From contig NC_061863.1 of assembly GCF_907164915.1 (NCBI RefSeq), forward strand, positions 34,934,382-34,998,381: DNA of 64,000 nt, given 5' to 3'. The notes below the pieces were generated by a model. The model was not told where the DNA came from and did no database searches. It saw only the letters and a list, made by a program, of their open reading frames with translations. A program made the translations under genes and the position numbers. Of this stretch, positions 1 through 12,133 are shown in pieces; positions within the stretch are counted from its first letter, which is position 1, and every line of letters starts with the position of its first letter. Origin of the DNA: Impatiens glandulifera. Lineage: Eukaryota; Streptophyta; Magnoliopsida; Ericales; Balsaminaceae.

Positions 1-490
1 CACAACCTTTATTTTAGTGAATAATAATTTCTTTTCTCTTGAAGTCTCTCTCCTTGCTCTCAAATTTGGTCAATCGATCACTTCTTCTTTCCTATAGATA
101 AAATTATCATTGTATAGTTTATTAGGTATATATTTGATAAGTTTTTAAATATATTTCTTCAACAATGTTTATATTATTAACTTAATTTTTAATTATTTAA
201 TTTGTAAATATTTTTATATATAGGTATACTAAATTTGGACCGAATGAAGAATAAATAGAAGATCAACTAATAAGATATATAAGATCTTACTATTTTTGTA
301 TTATTATTTTTGTGTATTATGATTTTTTTTGTTTATTTAAATGTAGTATTTATATGTGTTGGAGTTAAATTATTTTAATGTTAAATTTAGAATTATATTT
401 AAAAATTATATTTTCATTTGAAATTTTGTATAAAATAATTAAATTATTTTAAAATTATTTTTAATTAATTTTTTTATAAATTCGGAAATA
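1..490. other. AT-rich DNA, no gene seen
   Basis: Strongly AT-rich sequence with no sustained reading frame and no recognisable repeat boundary. I see nothing functional in it. Confidence 0.6.
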
Positions 491-775
491 AAAATATTAA
501 CAACCATTATACTTAAGTAATTACAACAACTTTTATAACGAGTTGATATTAATTAATAACAATAAACTTTTGGGCGGTTTATATTGAGTAATTGCAACAA
601 TATTTAAAATAGTTGATATTGCTTAATAACAACCTCCTATAGAACCGGTTGATATTTATTAATAACAACAACCTACAAAATGGTTGTTATTGAGTAATAA
701 CAACATGATTTATGTCTGTTAATATTGAGTAATGACAACAACCTAAAAAATGGTTGATATTTCATGTTTTTGTCA
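491..775. repeat. Short tandem repeat, ~35-37 bp unit
   Basis: About seven imperfect units carry a recurring core such as GGTTGATATT followed by TAATAACAACAACC. Core positions near 540, 577, 611, 648, 684, 719 and 753 give a 34-37 bp spacing. The array stops just before TTTTTGTCAAGTG, whose reverse complement begins CACTTGAC. Subterminal arrays of this kind beside a CACT-like end are known in CACTA (En/Spm) transposons, so this may be a truncated CACTA end. That reading is inference: no transposase and no matching second end are visible. Confidence 0.5.
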
Positions 776-2296
776 AGTGTAAAACACACATAATCTGACC
801 ATTGTCTTCATCTTGATCAACTCTTCTGATAAGATAAGGTCATAACCAAAAAGATACAAAAAGTTTAGTCCCAAATAATTCAAATATAACTAAAATTAGG
901 TAGACACTTTAAGCCCCAGAAAAACAAATTTCGTCACGTACAAACCTTGATCCGACTGTTGAAAATGTAGAGGAATGAATTACCAACCCTCTCGACAAAA
1001 TCTCAGTGCCATCGAACTCCGTTCGAATCTCTGATCATCAATTTGATGACCTTGCGCGGCTGTAGATGAAAATCTGCTACTAGATTTTCTCTCTACCTCT
1101 CTTTTAATTTTGACTTCTTCAATAAACATTTTCCAAAGAAAAATCTCTCCAAACTTATTTTAGCCGAGATTTTCTTCAAGTCAAAGCCCTTGACATAGTG
1201 AAATAATGTCACTCATGTATGCCAAGACAACAATCGGTTATAATAAAACCTCCAATTAATTTTCAACAATCATGAAAATGTATTGTTTGTTCTCCACATT
1301 TTTCTAGCCAAATCCTACATAGAAATAATCTAACAAACCATGTATATGATTAGTGCACCCTCAACTCATACCTTAGAAATTATCATTCTTGATAGAATCC
1401 TTGGGGTATCAAATACCCACTTGAGAACTTCGCACCAGCACTTACCGGGATTGTCAATCAAAACCCACTCACAAGGTTTGATGCAAATCTAAAATCTGGT
1501 CCTTATACACACATAGCAAAACCACACTCTTGCAAACAAACATTAAAGTCTTCTCTTTAATCAGAAAACCCTTTACATGTTGCATCAACTATCTTTCACA
1601 ATCTGCAACATCAAATAATCACTCCACCTTCTTTTTCAACTCCAATTTTCAATCTCCCCATTGACGAATATCAAATCTATTAAAAGATAAACCACAAATC
1701 TCCATATTTGAGAAATTTAAGTCAAACAAGTCTCAATATAAATCCAAGATCAAAGCATAGAAATCTTTGAGAATTTTATTAAAATCAAACAAGGCCTTAC
1801 TTGTGAAAATTAGAATTAAATAGATCTTCAGCCTATTTTATTAAATCAAACGAGACTTAAAGAAAAAGTCTTAGTTGAAAAAGTCTTAGTTGTTTACCAC
1901 TTCAAAGATTCTTGGCTCCTCTATATATATTATATGGAATATATATAGAGATATATACGGAATATATATGGATATATATTTTTTCCTTTTTATATTTTAA
2001 TAGACAACATGTCCCAAATTAAAATAAGTTAAAGGAATATACCTTATATTCTTCATTCTGGTGTCGCTGCCTACACAACGACTTTTCGTCACATGCACCC
2101 ATTGTCGCCTTCAAAAAGAACAAAAGACTCATTGTATTATTCTCTCTTCTTCTCAAGAGAGCATCACTCAAAGCTAAGAAATATTTTAACGACAATAGAT
2201 ATCTACTTAGCAATTGATTTGCAACAATTTCTTCAATGGTGGTTAGGGTTTCTATTATATCTTCACAAATAGATTAAGATAAATATTCTCAAAACA
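776..2296 (-). mobile_element. Probable internal region of a degraded LTR element
   Basis: This stretch lies on the internal side of the primer-binding site at 2297-2309, so by position it should be the body of a minus-strand LTR element. No gag, protease, integrase or RT motif can be read, and the only open frames are under 70 codons. It could be a non-autonomous (LARD/TRIM-like) element or host DNA joined to a broken LTR. The left LTR is not found. Confidence 0.3.
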
Positions 2297-2309
2297 TGCT
2301 CTGATACCA
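2297..2309 (-). other. Primer-binding site (initiator Met-tRNA type)
   Basis: The minus strand reads TGGTATCAGAGCA, the standard plant Ty1/copia primer site. It is separated by two bases from the LTR end at 2312. This fixes the orientation of the element as minus and the LTR as its 5' LTR. Confidence 0.8.
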
Positions 2310-2311
2310 CT

Positions 2312-2614
2312 TGTTGAGAAAAGATCTAATCTAAACACACGATAAAAGAAGATATAAAAATAAAGTGGTAAAGAATAATAAAGAACACAAGATATAACGA
2401 GGTTCAGCCAACAATGCCTACATTCTCAGGGAGTCGTCCATTCTATTGATTTTTCATGGAATAATGGTCCAAGTAACCCTAGGTTACAATGTCTCTATTT
2501 ATAGGAGTACATTAAAAGGTTAAAAGATTAAACTACTACTCCTAATCCCAATAAAGGCTTAAAGCCCAATTAAAATATATAAACTTTAATAAAATATGAG
2601 CCCAAAACGTAACA
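2312..2614 (-). mobile_element. LTR, ~303 bp, of a degraded copia-type element
   Basis: On the minus strand the sequence starts TGTTACGTTTTGG and ends TCTCAACA, a proper TG...CA pair, and is directly followed by a primer-binding site. A TATA-like CTATAAATAGAGAC (minus strand, around 2494-2507) is the likely U3 promoter. There is no second copy in the window, so the element is truncated or its 3' half has been lost. Confidence 0.7.
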
Positions 2615-4516
2615 TTACTGGGAATCTTAATATGGATGAGGCAGACATCTCCTTTAGTAGTGCATCCTAAGCCTAGGTTTTATGCCCATGTTTATGGGGA
2701 TTTTTAATTTGGAATGTTATTGGTTTTACTAGGTATTCTATCTTGAAAACTGTCAAGAAAGTGATTTGAATAATTCACTTTCTCTATCTTATAATAATGT
2801 CATCATATTTTAAGCTTTATTGTTGTAACTATTTTATATTACATTTGTAGGGTTTTAATTAAATGTTTGTTCAATTCTACATTAATGTATTGGTCATTTA
2901 GGCTTAGGATTATAAATATTTGTCCAAGGATATAATAAATATGGAACATTATTAATTAATAGTATTTATATTGTAATTTTTTTCAATTTTCAAACTATTT
3001 AAACGTAGGAATAATCAAATGCCTACAAGTATTCTAACATATAATGTCAATTTTGGACACCAAATGGTCCATAACAAATCATAATATTCAGGGTCAATGT
3101 TGCATAGTTTTATTTGATTATTTAAGAATATTATCTTAAGTTGTGACAATTTTCCAAGCCAATGAAGAAACATTTGCAGCGTGACAACTTAGTAACGTTG
3201 TTATTGGAACGGTCGAGAATTAATATTTTTGAATTCGAATCAAAATTTTTTATCTGACATTTGTGAAATTTGTCGTCATGTTCATAAGATTGTTGTTGAT
3301 ATTAGAAATCTGCTTTCAGAGTTTTTTTTTTAAATTTTAATTTTGTTAAAAAGTCAAAACTTGACTCGACAATAATGCCATGTTAAATTTGCTAAAGTCG
3401 TAATTCGACTCTTAACTTCAATGAGAGGATTTTGTTGATTCTACCCTTGATGAAATATAATTTTATTTATAAGAAAATTAAAAATAAATTTCCTTGATTA
3501 TATTAGTCTTATCTTCTGGTGAACCATCTGGCTTGAAAAAACTCGCAGAAGGTTCACTAATCGTTATCGATCAATGCGTTTAATTCATAATTTTATTATT
3601 ATGATAATCGGGGAAGTTTCATTGGAGAACTCATTTATCTTTTTGAAGATCTCGTGCTCGTTAAAATTTATTCTTTTTGTTTAATTATCAGTGAACTATT
3701 TTGTGTTGTGCTTTTTTAAATGTTTTTTTTTCAATTTTTAATGTTTATGTCAATGAGATTAAATGATTATCATTTATATAATTTGGCATTATTTTTCAAA
3801 AAAAAATGAAAAACAAATAAACTTTCATATTTTTATTATTTGGGGAATAATATCAATTTTGTCTACGAAATTGTTAAAAAGTTAAAATATTAAATTTTTC
3901 CATGTCTATCTTGCCACCTCACATAAAAAAAATATAAAATAAATGAAATATAACATAATTTAGACTTAGGAAGTATCATTAAATATATTTGTTTAAATTA
4001 TATTATTCAAATTAAACTTAAACTTTTAATTTATTCTAAGAGTAAATTAATCCGACCCAAGTTCAAGATAAAAATAACAACAAAACCTAAATAATATTAG
4101 GTGTCACATAAATTTTATAGAATAAAAGAGTGACAAAAAAATGTTTAAATTATTTTATTAAATAAAATAAATTAATATCTTTCTAACAAAAATAGCAAAA
4201 CCGAATTATATCCTATATATAAACTAAAAAAAGCACCAAAATATCTAAATATATATATTTTTAATATCCATATATTCTCTTAACTTCTGAGTAAGATTCA
4301 ACTAATTCATATGAAATCTGTAAAATAAAAAATATATTATATAAATAAAAAATTTAGGGAACTTTATATTGAGTAGTCATTTTAACTACGTCAAAATCAA
4401 TACTCCACAAATATTGTGTACTACTTTTATAACCTCTCACCAAATATTCACTTGAATCACCCCCATAACTTTCCAATATCGAAAGTGAGCAAACGTATTG
4501 GAGGAATCCCTATACC
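2615..4516. other. AT-rich intergenic DNA, nothing recognised
   Basis: About 1.9 kb of AT-rich sequence with homopolymer runs. No coding frame, tandem repeat or terminal repeat is visible on either strand. Confidence 0.5.
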
Positions 4517-5149
4517 TAGGGATGTAAATGAGTCGAGCCAAACAGTATCATGCTCGAGCTCGGCTCGTCTAGTATATATTCGGACTCGAGCTTGGCTCGA
4601 GCACGTTTCGAGCTTTTACAATCGAGCTCAAGCTCGGCTCGTATAGATTTATTTGAGCTCATGAGCCGCTCGTGCTCGGCTCGTTTAAAACTCGTTTAGA
4701 AAGCTCGTTTAGAAAGCTTGTTAAGAGCTCGTTTAAAGCTCGTTTAGAAAGCTCTATTTATTAACCCTAAGTTTAATTATAGCTTTATAGGTTATTATTA
4801 TATTAATATAAATATAATCATGTAATAATATTAATTATTATAATATATATTTATATATTACTATTTTTTTTTAAAATTTAAAAATTATATTTAAACAATA
4901 TTATAATCGAACGTGTTCGTGAGCCTATAAACGAACTTGTTCGCGAGCTTATAGGCAAGCCTATAAACGAACATGTTCGTGAGCTTACGAGCCGGATATC
5001 GAGAAGTTCAAGCTCGGCTCGTTTAAATATTCGAGCTTTTAAACGTGCTTGAGCTTGGCTCGTTAAGACTAACGAATGAGTTCGAACGAGCTTTTTGTCG
5101 AGCCGAGATTCGAATAGCTCGCGAGCAGCTCGGTTCATTTACATCACTA
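4517..5149. mobile_element. Non-autonomous hAT-type element (MITE-like), 633 bp
   Basis: The left end TAGGGATGTAAATGAGTCGAGC and the right end, read in reverse complement as TAGTGATGTAAATGAACCGAGC, form an inverted terminal repeat of about 22 bp with four mismatches. Both halves are packed with CTCGAGCTCGGCTCG-like motifs in opposite orientation, so the element can fold back. The flanking octamers, CCTATACC on the left and GCTATACT on the right, share six of eight bases and look like an aged 8 bp target duplication. TAGGG ends and 8 bp duplications are hAT hallmarks. No transposase is encoded. Short frames inside are artefacts of the repeat. Confidence 0.8.
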
Positions 5150-5639
5150 GCTATACTCTCCCCGACTTTATGTAAAAACTTGATTTAAATATCTCAAATG
5201 TTGACTCTCTCACTTTTGTGTGATTCTGATATACTGAATTTATGATATAAGGTACATAATGTGACACTTGAACCATGATTCGTGTTAAAAGGAAATACGT
5301 CTGCTATTTCCAAAACTATAATCAATCATCTTACTCCCATTACAGTATCCTAACATTAAACACACCAATTCAAGAACCTCAAGTGAACTCATCGTATCAA
5401 TAGTGACTCCTTTTTGGCAATGACGGAAAAAAATTATTAGGATTGGAGCCTTATTTCATTATACGTACTTCTTGAGACGAATATCATTTTCTTCTTTGGC
5501 TAACATACGTCCAACAACTTTACTTTCTTCTCATCCCGACAATCTTGCTCCAAATGAAACAACTCATTATTTGATACAACTTTTTTCACACCTTTTTATT
5601 TTCGCTTCGTCTTGACTGAGATTCATAATCACATTTTGG
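5150..5639. other. Intergenic DNA, nothing recognised
   Basis: No frame, repeat or motif that I can support between the hAT-type element and the duplicated ankyrin segment. Confidence 0.5.
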
Positions 5640-7032
5640 AAAACCTAACCAGTATTCAATTCAATCAAGAAAAGTATTTAAAATTTCATTAAATTGTAAA
5701 AAATATGTATTCAATTAAAATTTTATAAGTTAGAGTTTTTACAACTTAAATTCAAAAGATTATACAATAAAAGCATATAAAAAAATTATAGCATACCTAT
5801 AGCAATTTGAAGTCCATTAACATCTCGATTCTTAATGGCTAGAGCCATATCTTTGAAATGGGGAGCAATATTATTTTCATTAATCACCATTAACATTACT
5901 TCTATGTCTTCTTCGTCGTATTCATCTTCGCTAAAATTGTAATCATCTTCGCTACTGAAATCATCTTCGTTATTGCAAACGTCATGAATAACATTACAAA
6001 CTGATTGCATCACATGTTTTTCACTATTGGGTATAAGCACCATTATTCTCTCTTAAAATTATAAAAGTAAAATATAAACAATGAAAAAAAATTTATCAAA
6101 TAATTAGGTCTATTTGTTTGGTATTTATAAAGTTATAAAAAAAATCTATATATAAAAAAGATTTATATATATATATATATAAATATTCTTTATAATTATA
6201 CATATAATATTTCTTATATTAAAAAAGTATTATATTTCTCACCATATTTAAAATTTATTTTTTAAAATATATTTTCTCGTATATTAACAAATTTTATAAT
6301 ATCATATATTAACCGGCTTCTTATATTTCTAAAAATAAATTTTTATATAAATATTCTCGTATATTAACAAATTTTATAAATCATATTCAGCTTTAGTGTA
6401 ATATAATTTTTTTTATATATTTATAAATATTCTCTCTTTATAATTATAATATATACTATTTTGTATATTATAAGAAATATATTTCACCATAATTAGAATA
6501 TATATATATATTATCTTCCAATATATAATATAAATATATTTGTATTTATATATATATATATCACCATAATTAATAAAATATATATATATATATAAAAAAA
6601 AGTCCATATATAATCAAACTATATCTTTTATATATATATTTCATTTTTTATTTCTTAATTAAGGAACTTTTATAAACTATTTTATATTATTATCTAATAA
6701 ATCGCATAGAATACAGAAATTTAAGATAATGTAATATCTTCTATAATTATTGTTAGGATCGGGATCGCCGATAGGGGACTAGGGTCCGGATAAAGGTAAT
6801 CACTTACAACAACACACACACCAATTGGCGCTAATCCGGTTAAAGATTAGAACCGTTCTTAACACTACACAAATTGTCACAGACTCTTGAACCGAGTTCA
6901 AGGACGAAAGTGTATGTTTCAATTTGAAGCAAACCACACGGTTCGGTTTGGAGAAGGTAGTAAGGAGAAGGCGGTTGGGATGAAAGGAAGACATGTTCGG
7001 TTGGTAAAGTTATGATTCGGTTCGGTTGGACT
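5640..7032. repeat. Segmental duplication, copy 1
   Basis: Near-identical to 10918-12133. It carries a first exon of the ankyrin gene (5797-6043), its AT-rich upstream region, and the first part of an LTR that begins at 6751. Copy 2 lacks about 174 bp matching 6705-6878, including the first ~128 bp of the LTR. Left of 5640 the two copies diverge into unrelated sequence. Confidence 0.85.
5797..6043 (-). pseudogene. Isolated ankyrin-gene first exon (duplicate)
   Basis: The exon starts with ATG at 6043 and runs 247 bp to a GTATGC donor, exactly as long as exon 1 of the gene at 9871-11315. It encodes an acidic N-terminus rich in Asp/Glu/Ser (residues ~28-50), then a stretch ending MALAIKNRDVNGLQIAIG, which looks like the start of an ankyrin repeat. 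Unlike the other copy it has Glu where that copy has a stop. The later exons are absent downstream (below 5797), so this is a gene fragment. A short readthrough frame to 5786 exists but is not expected to be a functional product. Confidence 0.7.
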
Positions 7033-7800
7033 AGATGGTGATTCGGTTCGGTTGATACAGTAACCAGAAATAATGAAGAACACATGACAAATTTTATGGA
7101 TATTCGGAGATGAAACTCCTACATCACCCCTTCTTCTCAAACAGTGAGAAAGATATTCACTAAATACGATCGAGTCTTATTTACTGCTCGTTGTTCAATT
7201 TACAACACTCACGCAGTGATGTAATACACTTTTACAATGGAATGTAAAACTTAGAACTCAGCAGTTTGTTCTTTTTCACTTTGTATTTTTGTTCGTTCAT
7301 TCGTTGTTGCTTTCTTCAAATTCTTTGACTTCCTTTTTATAGGGGAAATATAATAACGATCATATTTCTCTCTCCAGGGGATTGGTCACAGGAAGTCGTG
7401 TCGGTCCGGATTAGGTGGCGTGCACACTTTGTCTTTGTCCACACGGCAGCGATGCATTAGCCGATTGTCTGTTTCAAAAGGTTGCTTGTGGACTTATATA
7501 ATTATCAGTAATCATTAGCTTGCCGCATGCCTTATTACAGATCCTTCTTCTGCATATTTCTAAGGAATATTTGTTCATTTCATCACGTCTTCTTCAAGGT
7601 ATCCATAATTTTGAATAATTTTCCCGTTGGCTTTAGGATATTCAATACGTTGAACCAACCGGGCATTATCGGTTTGCAATTTAGGTCGGGCCTGAAGTTA
7701 AACCGATCTGGGTTTTTGTGGATGGGATTTGAACCGATCCGGTTTCTGAGAGGATGAGTTTAGTTGAGGATTATTCTGGCTTGTGCTTATTTTAGAGAGA
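6751..7800 (-). mobile_element. Diverged LTR of the large copia family (solo or truncated)
   Basis: It starts TGTTAGGATCGGGATCGCC and then follows the order of blocks seen in the LTR at 26003-27321, including the segment CTTGAACCGAGTTCAAGGACG. No primer site lies on its left, so it is not an intact 5' LTR. The right end is not sharp and the stated boundary is approximate. The part from about 7540 (CTAAGGAATATTTG...CCCGTTG) also matches the LTR fragment at 28375-29142. Confidence 0.65.
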
Positions 7801-8247
7801 GGGAGCCTCAACCGATCTGGTTTTAGGAGCTGTACCTGCACAAGGAGTTGAAATTGATTAAATTCTTTGGATAGTTTTCTTTAAAAATTAAACTAGAGAA
7901 ACTCTAGTTTTGATTGTAAGATGACAAACAAAAGACTCAAAAGTTTCTAAATTGTGGCAGTCAAATCACATTACAAAACACAGATTATAATGAACAAAGA
8001 CTACAATCTAGTTATCCCAACCTATGTTGTCTCCTAACTTAATTTGTATCCAAAAAAATAAAAATAAAAAACAATATCTTACTTGGAGAAAAGAATCGCA
8101 CATTTCCCATTTATCAACAAAATCAAGGAAAAAGAAAAAAAAAATAAGAACAAGCATTCTGGAAAAAAAAAAAAGAAAGAAAACACTTCCCCCTAAAGTT
8201 GTTAAGACATTCATTACCCGGAGAAGCAAAAAGAGTGATTGATGTGC
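7801..8247. other. Intergenic DNA, nothing recognised
   Basis: Contains an A-rich low-complexity tract around 8050-8185 that opens short lysine-rich frames. No gene is supported. Confidence 0.45.
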
Positions 8248-8715
8248 TGAATTATTTTAAAACAATGGATGGTTGTTATCCAAATTCCTATATCGCATAT
8301 CGAGTTTTGCTGACTATACCAGTTACTATTGCATCTGCGATCAACTATCTTTGATCAACTATGTCGCAAGAAAGACTAAATGAGTTAGCTATTTTATCTA
8401 TCGAGACAAAAATTATTGAGAAAGTTGATTATTTAAACTTGATCAATATTTTCGCCTCAAAAAATGTGAGACGAGTAATATTCAAGTGACTATGTACTAG
8501 TTCGGAACATGAATTTTATATTTTGTTTGGATCTTCTTTATTTTTTTAGTATTTACATATGACATATTATTTTGATGATATTTTATTTCTAGAATAATGT
8601 TACAAATACTATTATATTTAAATCGATAAAAAATATATGTATGAATATTAAGTTTTGAGGGCACCAATTTTTGTGCTCGCCTCAGGCCTCGAAATCTCAG
8701 GTCCGGCACTAGCCC
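8248..8715 (+). pseudogene. hAT transposase C-terminal remnant and element 3' end
   Basis: The plus-strand frame ending at TGA 8487-8489 contains AYRVLLTIPVTIASA followed, after a stop, by STMSQERLNELAILSIE and NLINIFASKNVRRV. These match the C-terminal dimerisation region of the plant hAT transposases that resemble zinc-finger MYM-type 1 proteins. The conserved ERSFSKLKLIK segment expected between the two blocks is missing, so there is a deletion as well as a stop. The following sequence to about 8715 (GGGCACCAATTTTTG...CGCCTCAGG...CCGGCACTAG) resembles the 3' terminal region usually found after this gene. No 5' part is present. Confidence 0.7.
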
Positions 8716-8800
8716 AACTTAATACAGATTTTATTGGCCTTTCAAACTAAACAACAACCTATAAAATTTATATTATGATGTACAATTTATATCATATATA

Positions 8801-9349
8801 GTAGAAACTCTATAAAATATTACACTTGGGACGACCAAAATTTATTGATTAAAAGGGTTATTAATTAATCGATAAATTAATAATTATTAATTTATATATT
8901 AATTAATATTTTATTAATTAATAAAGATGATATCGATAAAGAAGATGATGAAAGTTCTACAATGGAGCCCCCTTCGCGCAACGAAGTTGTTGTAGCGGCA
9001 ATCACATTGAACAATTTCTTGTTGAGCTATGAGAAAACAACACCAGAAGTTCTTACCATGCTAAGGAAAATTAGAGACGACATTCAAGGGGAAATTGATT
9101 TCAACAAAAAACAAAAGACAATTGAGTCATTTTTCTAGAAACATTCATAAATCATTCATGTAATATGCTATATATAAGGAATTATTAATTTATATATTAT
9201 ATGGGGTCTAAAGAAATTATCAAAAATGTATTATCTTATAATTTAAGCGAATTATTAATTTAGTACCCTATCCCTGAGTCGGGACCGGCCAAAAATATTA
9301 TATTAGAGAGATTATTAAATAATCGAGTATTAATTTATCGAGTTTCTAC
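8801..9349 (+). mobile_element. pogo-like (Emigrant/Lemi-type) deletion derivative, 549 bp
   Basis: The left end GTAGAAACTCTATAAA and the right end, in reverse complement GTAGAAACTCGATAAATTAATA, are inverted repeats like those of the Emigrant/Lemi1 group of pogo elements. Between them lies only the last part of a transposase (8926-9138). A TA target duplication, expected for this family, cannot be placed with certainty. The element is a remnant and could be mobilised only by a partner. Confidence 0.7.
8926..9138 (+). pseudogene. pogo/Tigger-type transposase, C-terminal 70 residues
   Basis: The open frame ends TIESFF* and includes NNFLLSYEKTTPEVL and KIRDDIQGEIDFNKKQK. This is the tail of plant DDE transposases of the pogo/Tigger (CENP-B-like) group. 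The DNA-binding and DDE catalytic regions are absent and no start codon is in place, so it cannot be active. It sits inside the inverted repeats at 8801 and 9349. Confidence 0.7.
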
Positions 9350-9870
9350 AATCTAATAAATTTCAATAACATTTTAACAGCAAAGTGTCTTAAAACACAC
9401 CTACTCCATTACCCAAGTGACAAGACTCTTCTTATTAGAGATACTTAATAATCGTTAATTAGTAAAATTTAACATGTTAAATTTTTTACTATGGTTGTTC
9501 TTAGTACCTTTGCTTACTTATTTCTCAACATAAAATGGATAACTTTAAAGAGAATAAATTATTATTTTTATCAGTGGAATATATAAGCATTGTAAATTTC
9601 GTATTCAAGTCTTTAGGTGGTTGTTATTTACAACTAATTCAATTCAATATTTTCTAAATGACCCAAGTTCAAAATAAAAACAATAATAAAAACCCAAATA
9701 ATATATAATTTACAATAAAAACAAAAAATAAATATGTCTTCTCACAAAATAGATAAACTAATAAACTGAACTATCATAAATCAAATAAATTAAGAGTTTT
9801 CTCACAAAATAGTCAGAACTATATCTAATGTATAAAATAAAAAAACACACCAAAATAATTTGTAAAAAAT
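9350..9870. other. AT-rich DNA downstream of the ankyrin gene
   Basis: No coding frame is seen. The segment just below 9871 is presumably the 3' untranslated region and terminator of the ankyrin gene. No clear polyadenylation signal can be singled out in such AT-rich sequence. Confidence 0.4.
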
Positions 9871-9960
9871 CTAGAAAAATAAAATCATATTAATTTTCAT
9901 GAATTCCTTAAGTATTCTCCAAGCTTTTGAGTTACGTCTAGCATATTGATATGGAACCTG

Positions 9961-10013
<53 letters not shown>

Positions 10014-11315
10014 CAAATATTTGGAATAAAAAAACAAATAAAAACATATTTTAAAAACTAACCATTCCTTCATTGGTACGTGCTTGAGTGGAAGCGCCAA
10101 ATTCTAGTAATAATATTACAATTTTAAATTTTCTATATAATGTTGCTTCATGTAGAGGCTATATAAAAAGATAAAAAGAGAATTATAATATAATTTAAAT
10201 ATAAATAAAAATATTTTGTATTAAAAATTACCGTTTGACCATATATATCATCTACTTGTACCATTTTGCTTATACCAGCTGAATTATCTGTCTCTATAAC
10301 AATATTTAACAATAGTTTAACAATATTGATATTTTCACTTACTGCTTTATGCATAGGCTATTCAAAATAAACAATAATTTGAAGGTTATAAACATTTATT
10401 TAATTTAAAAAACATATTGTTCATTTAGAAGATAAATTCAATTACCATAGAACCATCACTATCAACTAAGTTTAACATTCTCATTTTAATATCTCCATCA
10501 CTAATATTATTTAATATAAATTCAACAATATTAAACGAACCATTATCACGAGCAATGTGGAGAGGAATGGCTCCATCTTTATTTTTAGTCTTCATATTAG
10601 CACCCCTCCAACTAGTATCCATATTATAAATAAATACATTAGTTTCAATATTAATATTAATTTATTGAATATATTTAATAATTAATTATTAACAACTTAC
10701 CTCAAAAGATTTTCGACTACAACAAAGACATGCATAATGAAGAGTAGTTTCTCCATCTATTGAATTTTCGTCTATATTTCTAGTTATATTATCTATAACA
10801 ACAAATTAAGACAATAATAATAAAATTAATTTAAGTTTATTATAAAAAAAATATTTCTTAATGAACTTTATTCTCTAAGACTATATATTCTTATATTCAT
10901 AAACGTTTATTGAAAACTAACCAGTATTCAATTTAATCAAGAAAAGTTTTTAAAATTTCATAAAATTGTAAAAAATATGTATTCAATTAAAATTTTATAA
11001 GTTAGAGTTTTTATAACTGAAACTCAAAATATTATACAATAAAAGCATATAAAAAATTTATAGCATACCTAAAGCAATTTGAAGTCCATTAACATCTCGA
11101 TTCTTAATGGCTAGAGCCATATCTTTGAAATGGGGAGCAATATTATTTTCATTAATCTCCATTAACATTACTTCTATGTCTTCTTCGTTGTATTCATCTT
11201 CGCTAATATTGTAATCATCTTCGCTACTGAAATCATCTTAGTTGTTGCAAACGTCATGAATAATATTAAAAACTGATTGCATCACATGTTTTTCACTATT
11301 GGGTATAAGCACCAT
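9871..11315 (-). pseudogene. Six-exon ankyrin-repeat gene with internal stop
   Basis: Exons on the minus strand: 11069-11315, 10701-10792, 10446-~10612, 10232-10357, 10063-10158, 9871-9957, with GT donors and AG acceptors at nearly all junctions and compatible phases except into exon 3. Products read in order: an acidic N-terminus; DGETTLHYACLCC; DGAIPLHIARDNGSFNIVEF; PMHKAVSENINIVKLLL; PLHEATLYRKFKIVILLL; and a basic tail ending at TAG 9871-9873. The TLHxA and IVxLLL signatures mark four to five ankyrin repeats, a protein-protein interaction fold. No membrane segment is seen, unlike ACD6-type proteins. Exon 1 has a TAA (codon 26) where the duplicate at 5797-6043 has GAA, and the exon 2 to exon 3 phase does not join cleanly. 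Probably a pseudogene; a sequencing error at the stop is possible. Confidence 0.75.
9965..10009. repeat. (TA)n microsatellite in the last intron
   Basis: About 22 TA units lie just upstream (minus strand) of the acceptor TTTACAG of exon 6 in the ankyrin pseudogene. Shorter TA runs occur in both duplicated copies (6166-6180 and 11438-11450). Confidence 0.9.
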
Positions 11316-11881
11316 TATTCTCTCTTATAATTATAAAATTAAAATATAAACAATGAAAAAAAATTAATTAAATAATTAGGTCTATTTGTTTGGTATTTAT
11401 AAAGTTATAAAAAAATCTATATATAAAAAAGATTTATATATATATATATATATTCTTTATAATTATATATATAATATTTCTTATATTAAAAAAAATATTA
11501 TATTTCTCACCATATTTAAAATTTATTTTTTAAAATATATTTTCTCGTATATTAACAAATTTTATAATATCATATATTAACCGGCTTCTTATATTTCTAA
11601 AAGAAAATTTTTATATAAATATTCTCGTATATTAACAAATTTTATAATATCATATTCAGCTTTACTGTAATATAATTTTTTATATATATTTATAAATATT
11701 CTCTCTTTATAATTATAATATATACTATTTTTGTATATTATAAGAAATATATTTCACCATAATTAGAATATATAAATATATATATATTATCTTTCAATAT
11801 ATAATATAAATATATTTGTATCTATATATATATCACCATAATTAATAAAATATATATATATAAGTCCATATATAATCAAAA

Positions 11882-11913
<32 letters not shown>

Positions 11914-12133
11914 TTCATTTTTTATTTCTTAATTAAGGAACTTTTATAAACTATTTTATATTATTATCTAATAAATCCACAGACTCTTGAACCGAGTTCA
12001 AGGACGGAAGTGTCTGTTTCAATTTGAAGCAACTCACACAGTTCGGTTTGGAGAAGGTAGTAAGGAGAAGGCGGTTGGGATGAAGGGAAGACCAGTTCGG
12101 TTGGTAAAGTTATGATTCGGTTCGGTTGGACTA
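10918..12133. repeat. Segmental duplication, copy 2
   Basis: Matches 5640-7032 with an internal gap corresponding to 6705-6878. It contains ankyrin exon 1 and the AT-rich upstream region (11316-11980), then about 150 bp of LTR sequence (from CACAGACTCTTGAACCGAG). It breaks off at GGTTCGGTTGGACTA, fused directly to the satellite, which begins AGTAAAAGTCATATC. Confidence 0.85.

Noticed and set aside
8024..8242. Lysine-rich 72-codon plus-strand frame and its minus-strand partner
   Set aside because: Generated by an A-rich low-complexity tract, with no domain or homologue recognisable.
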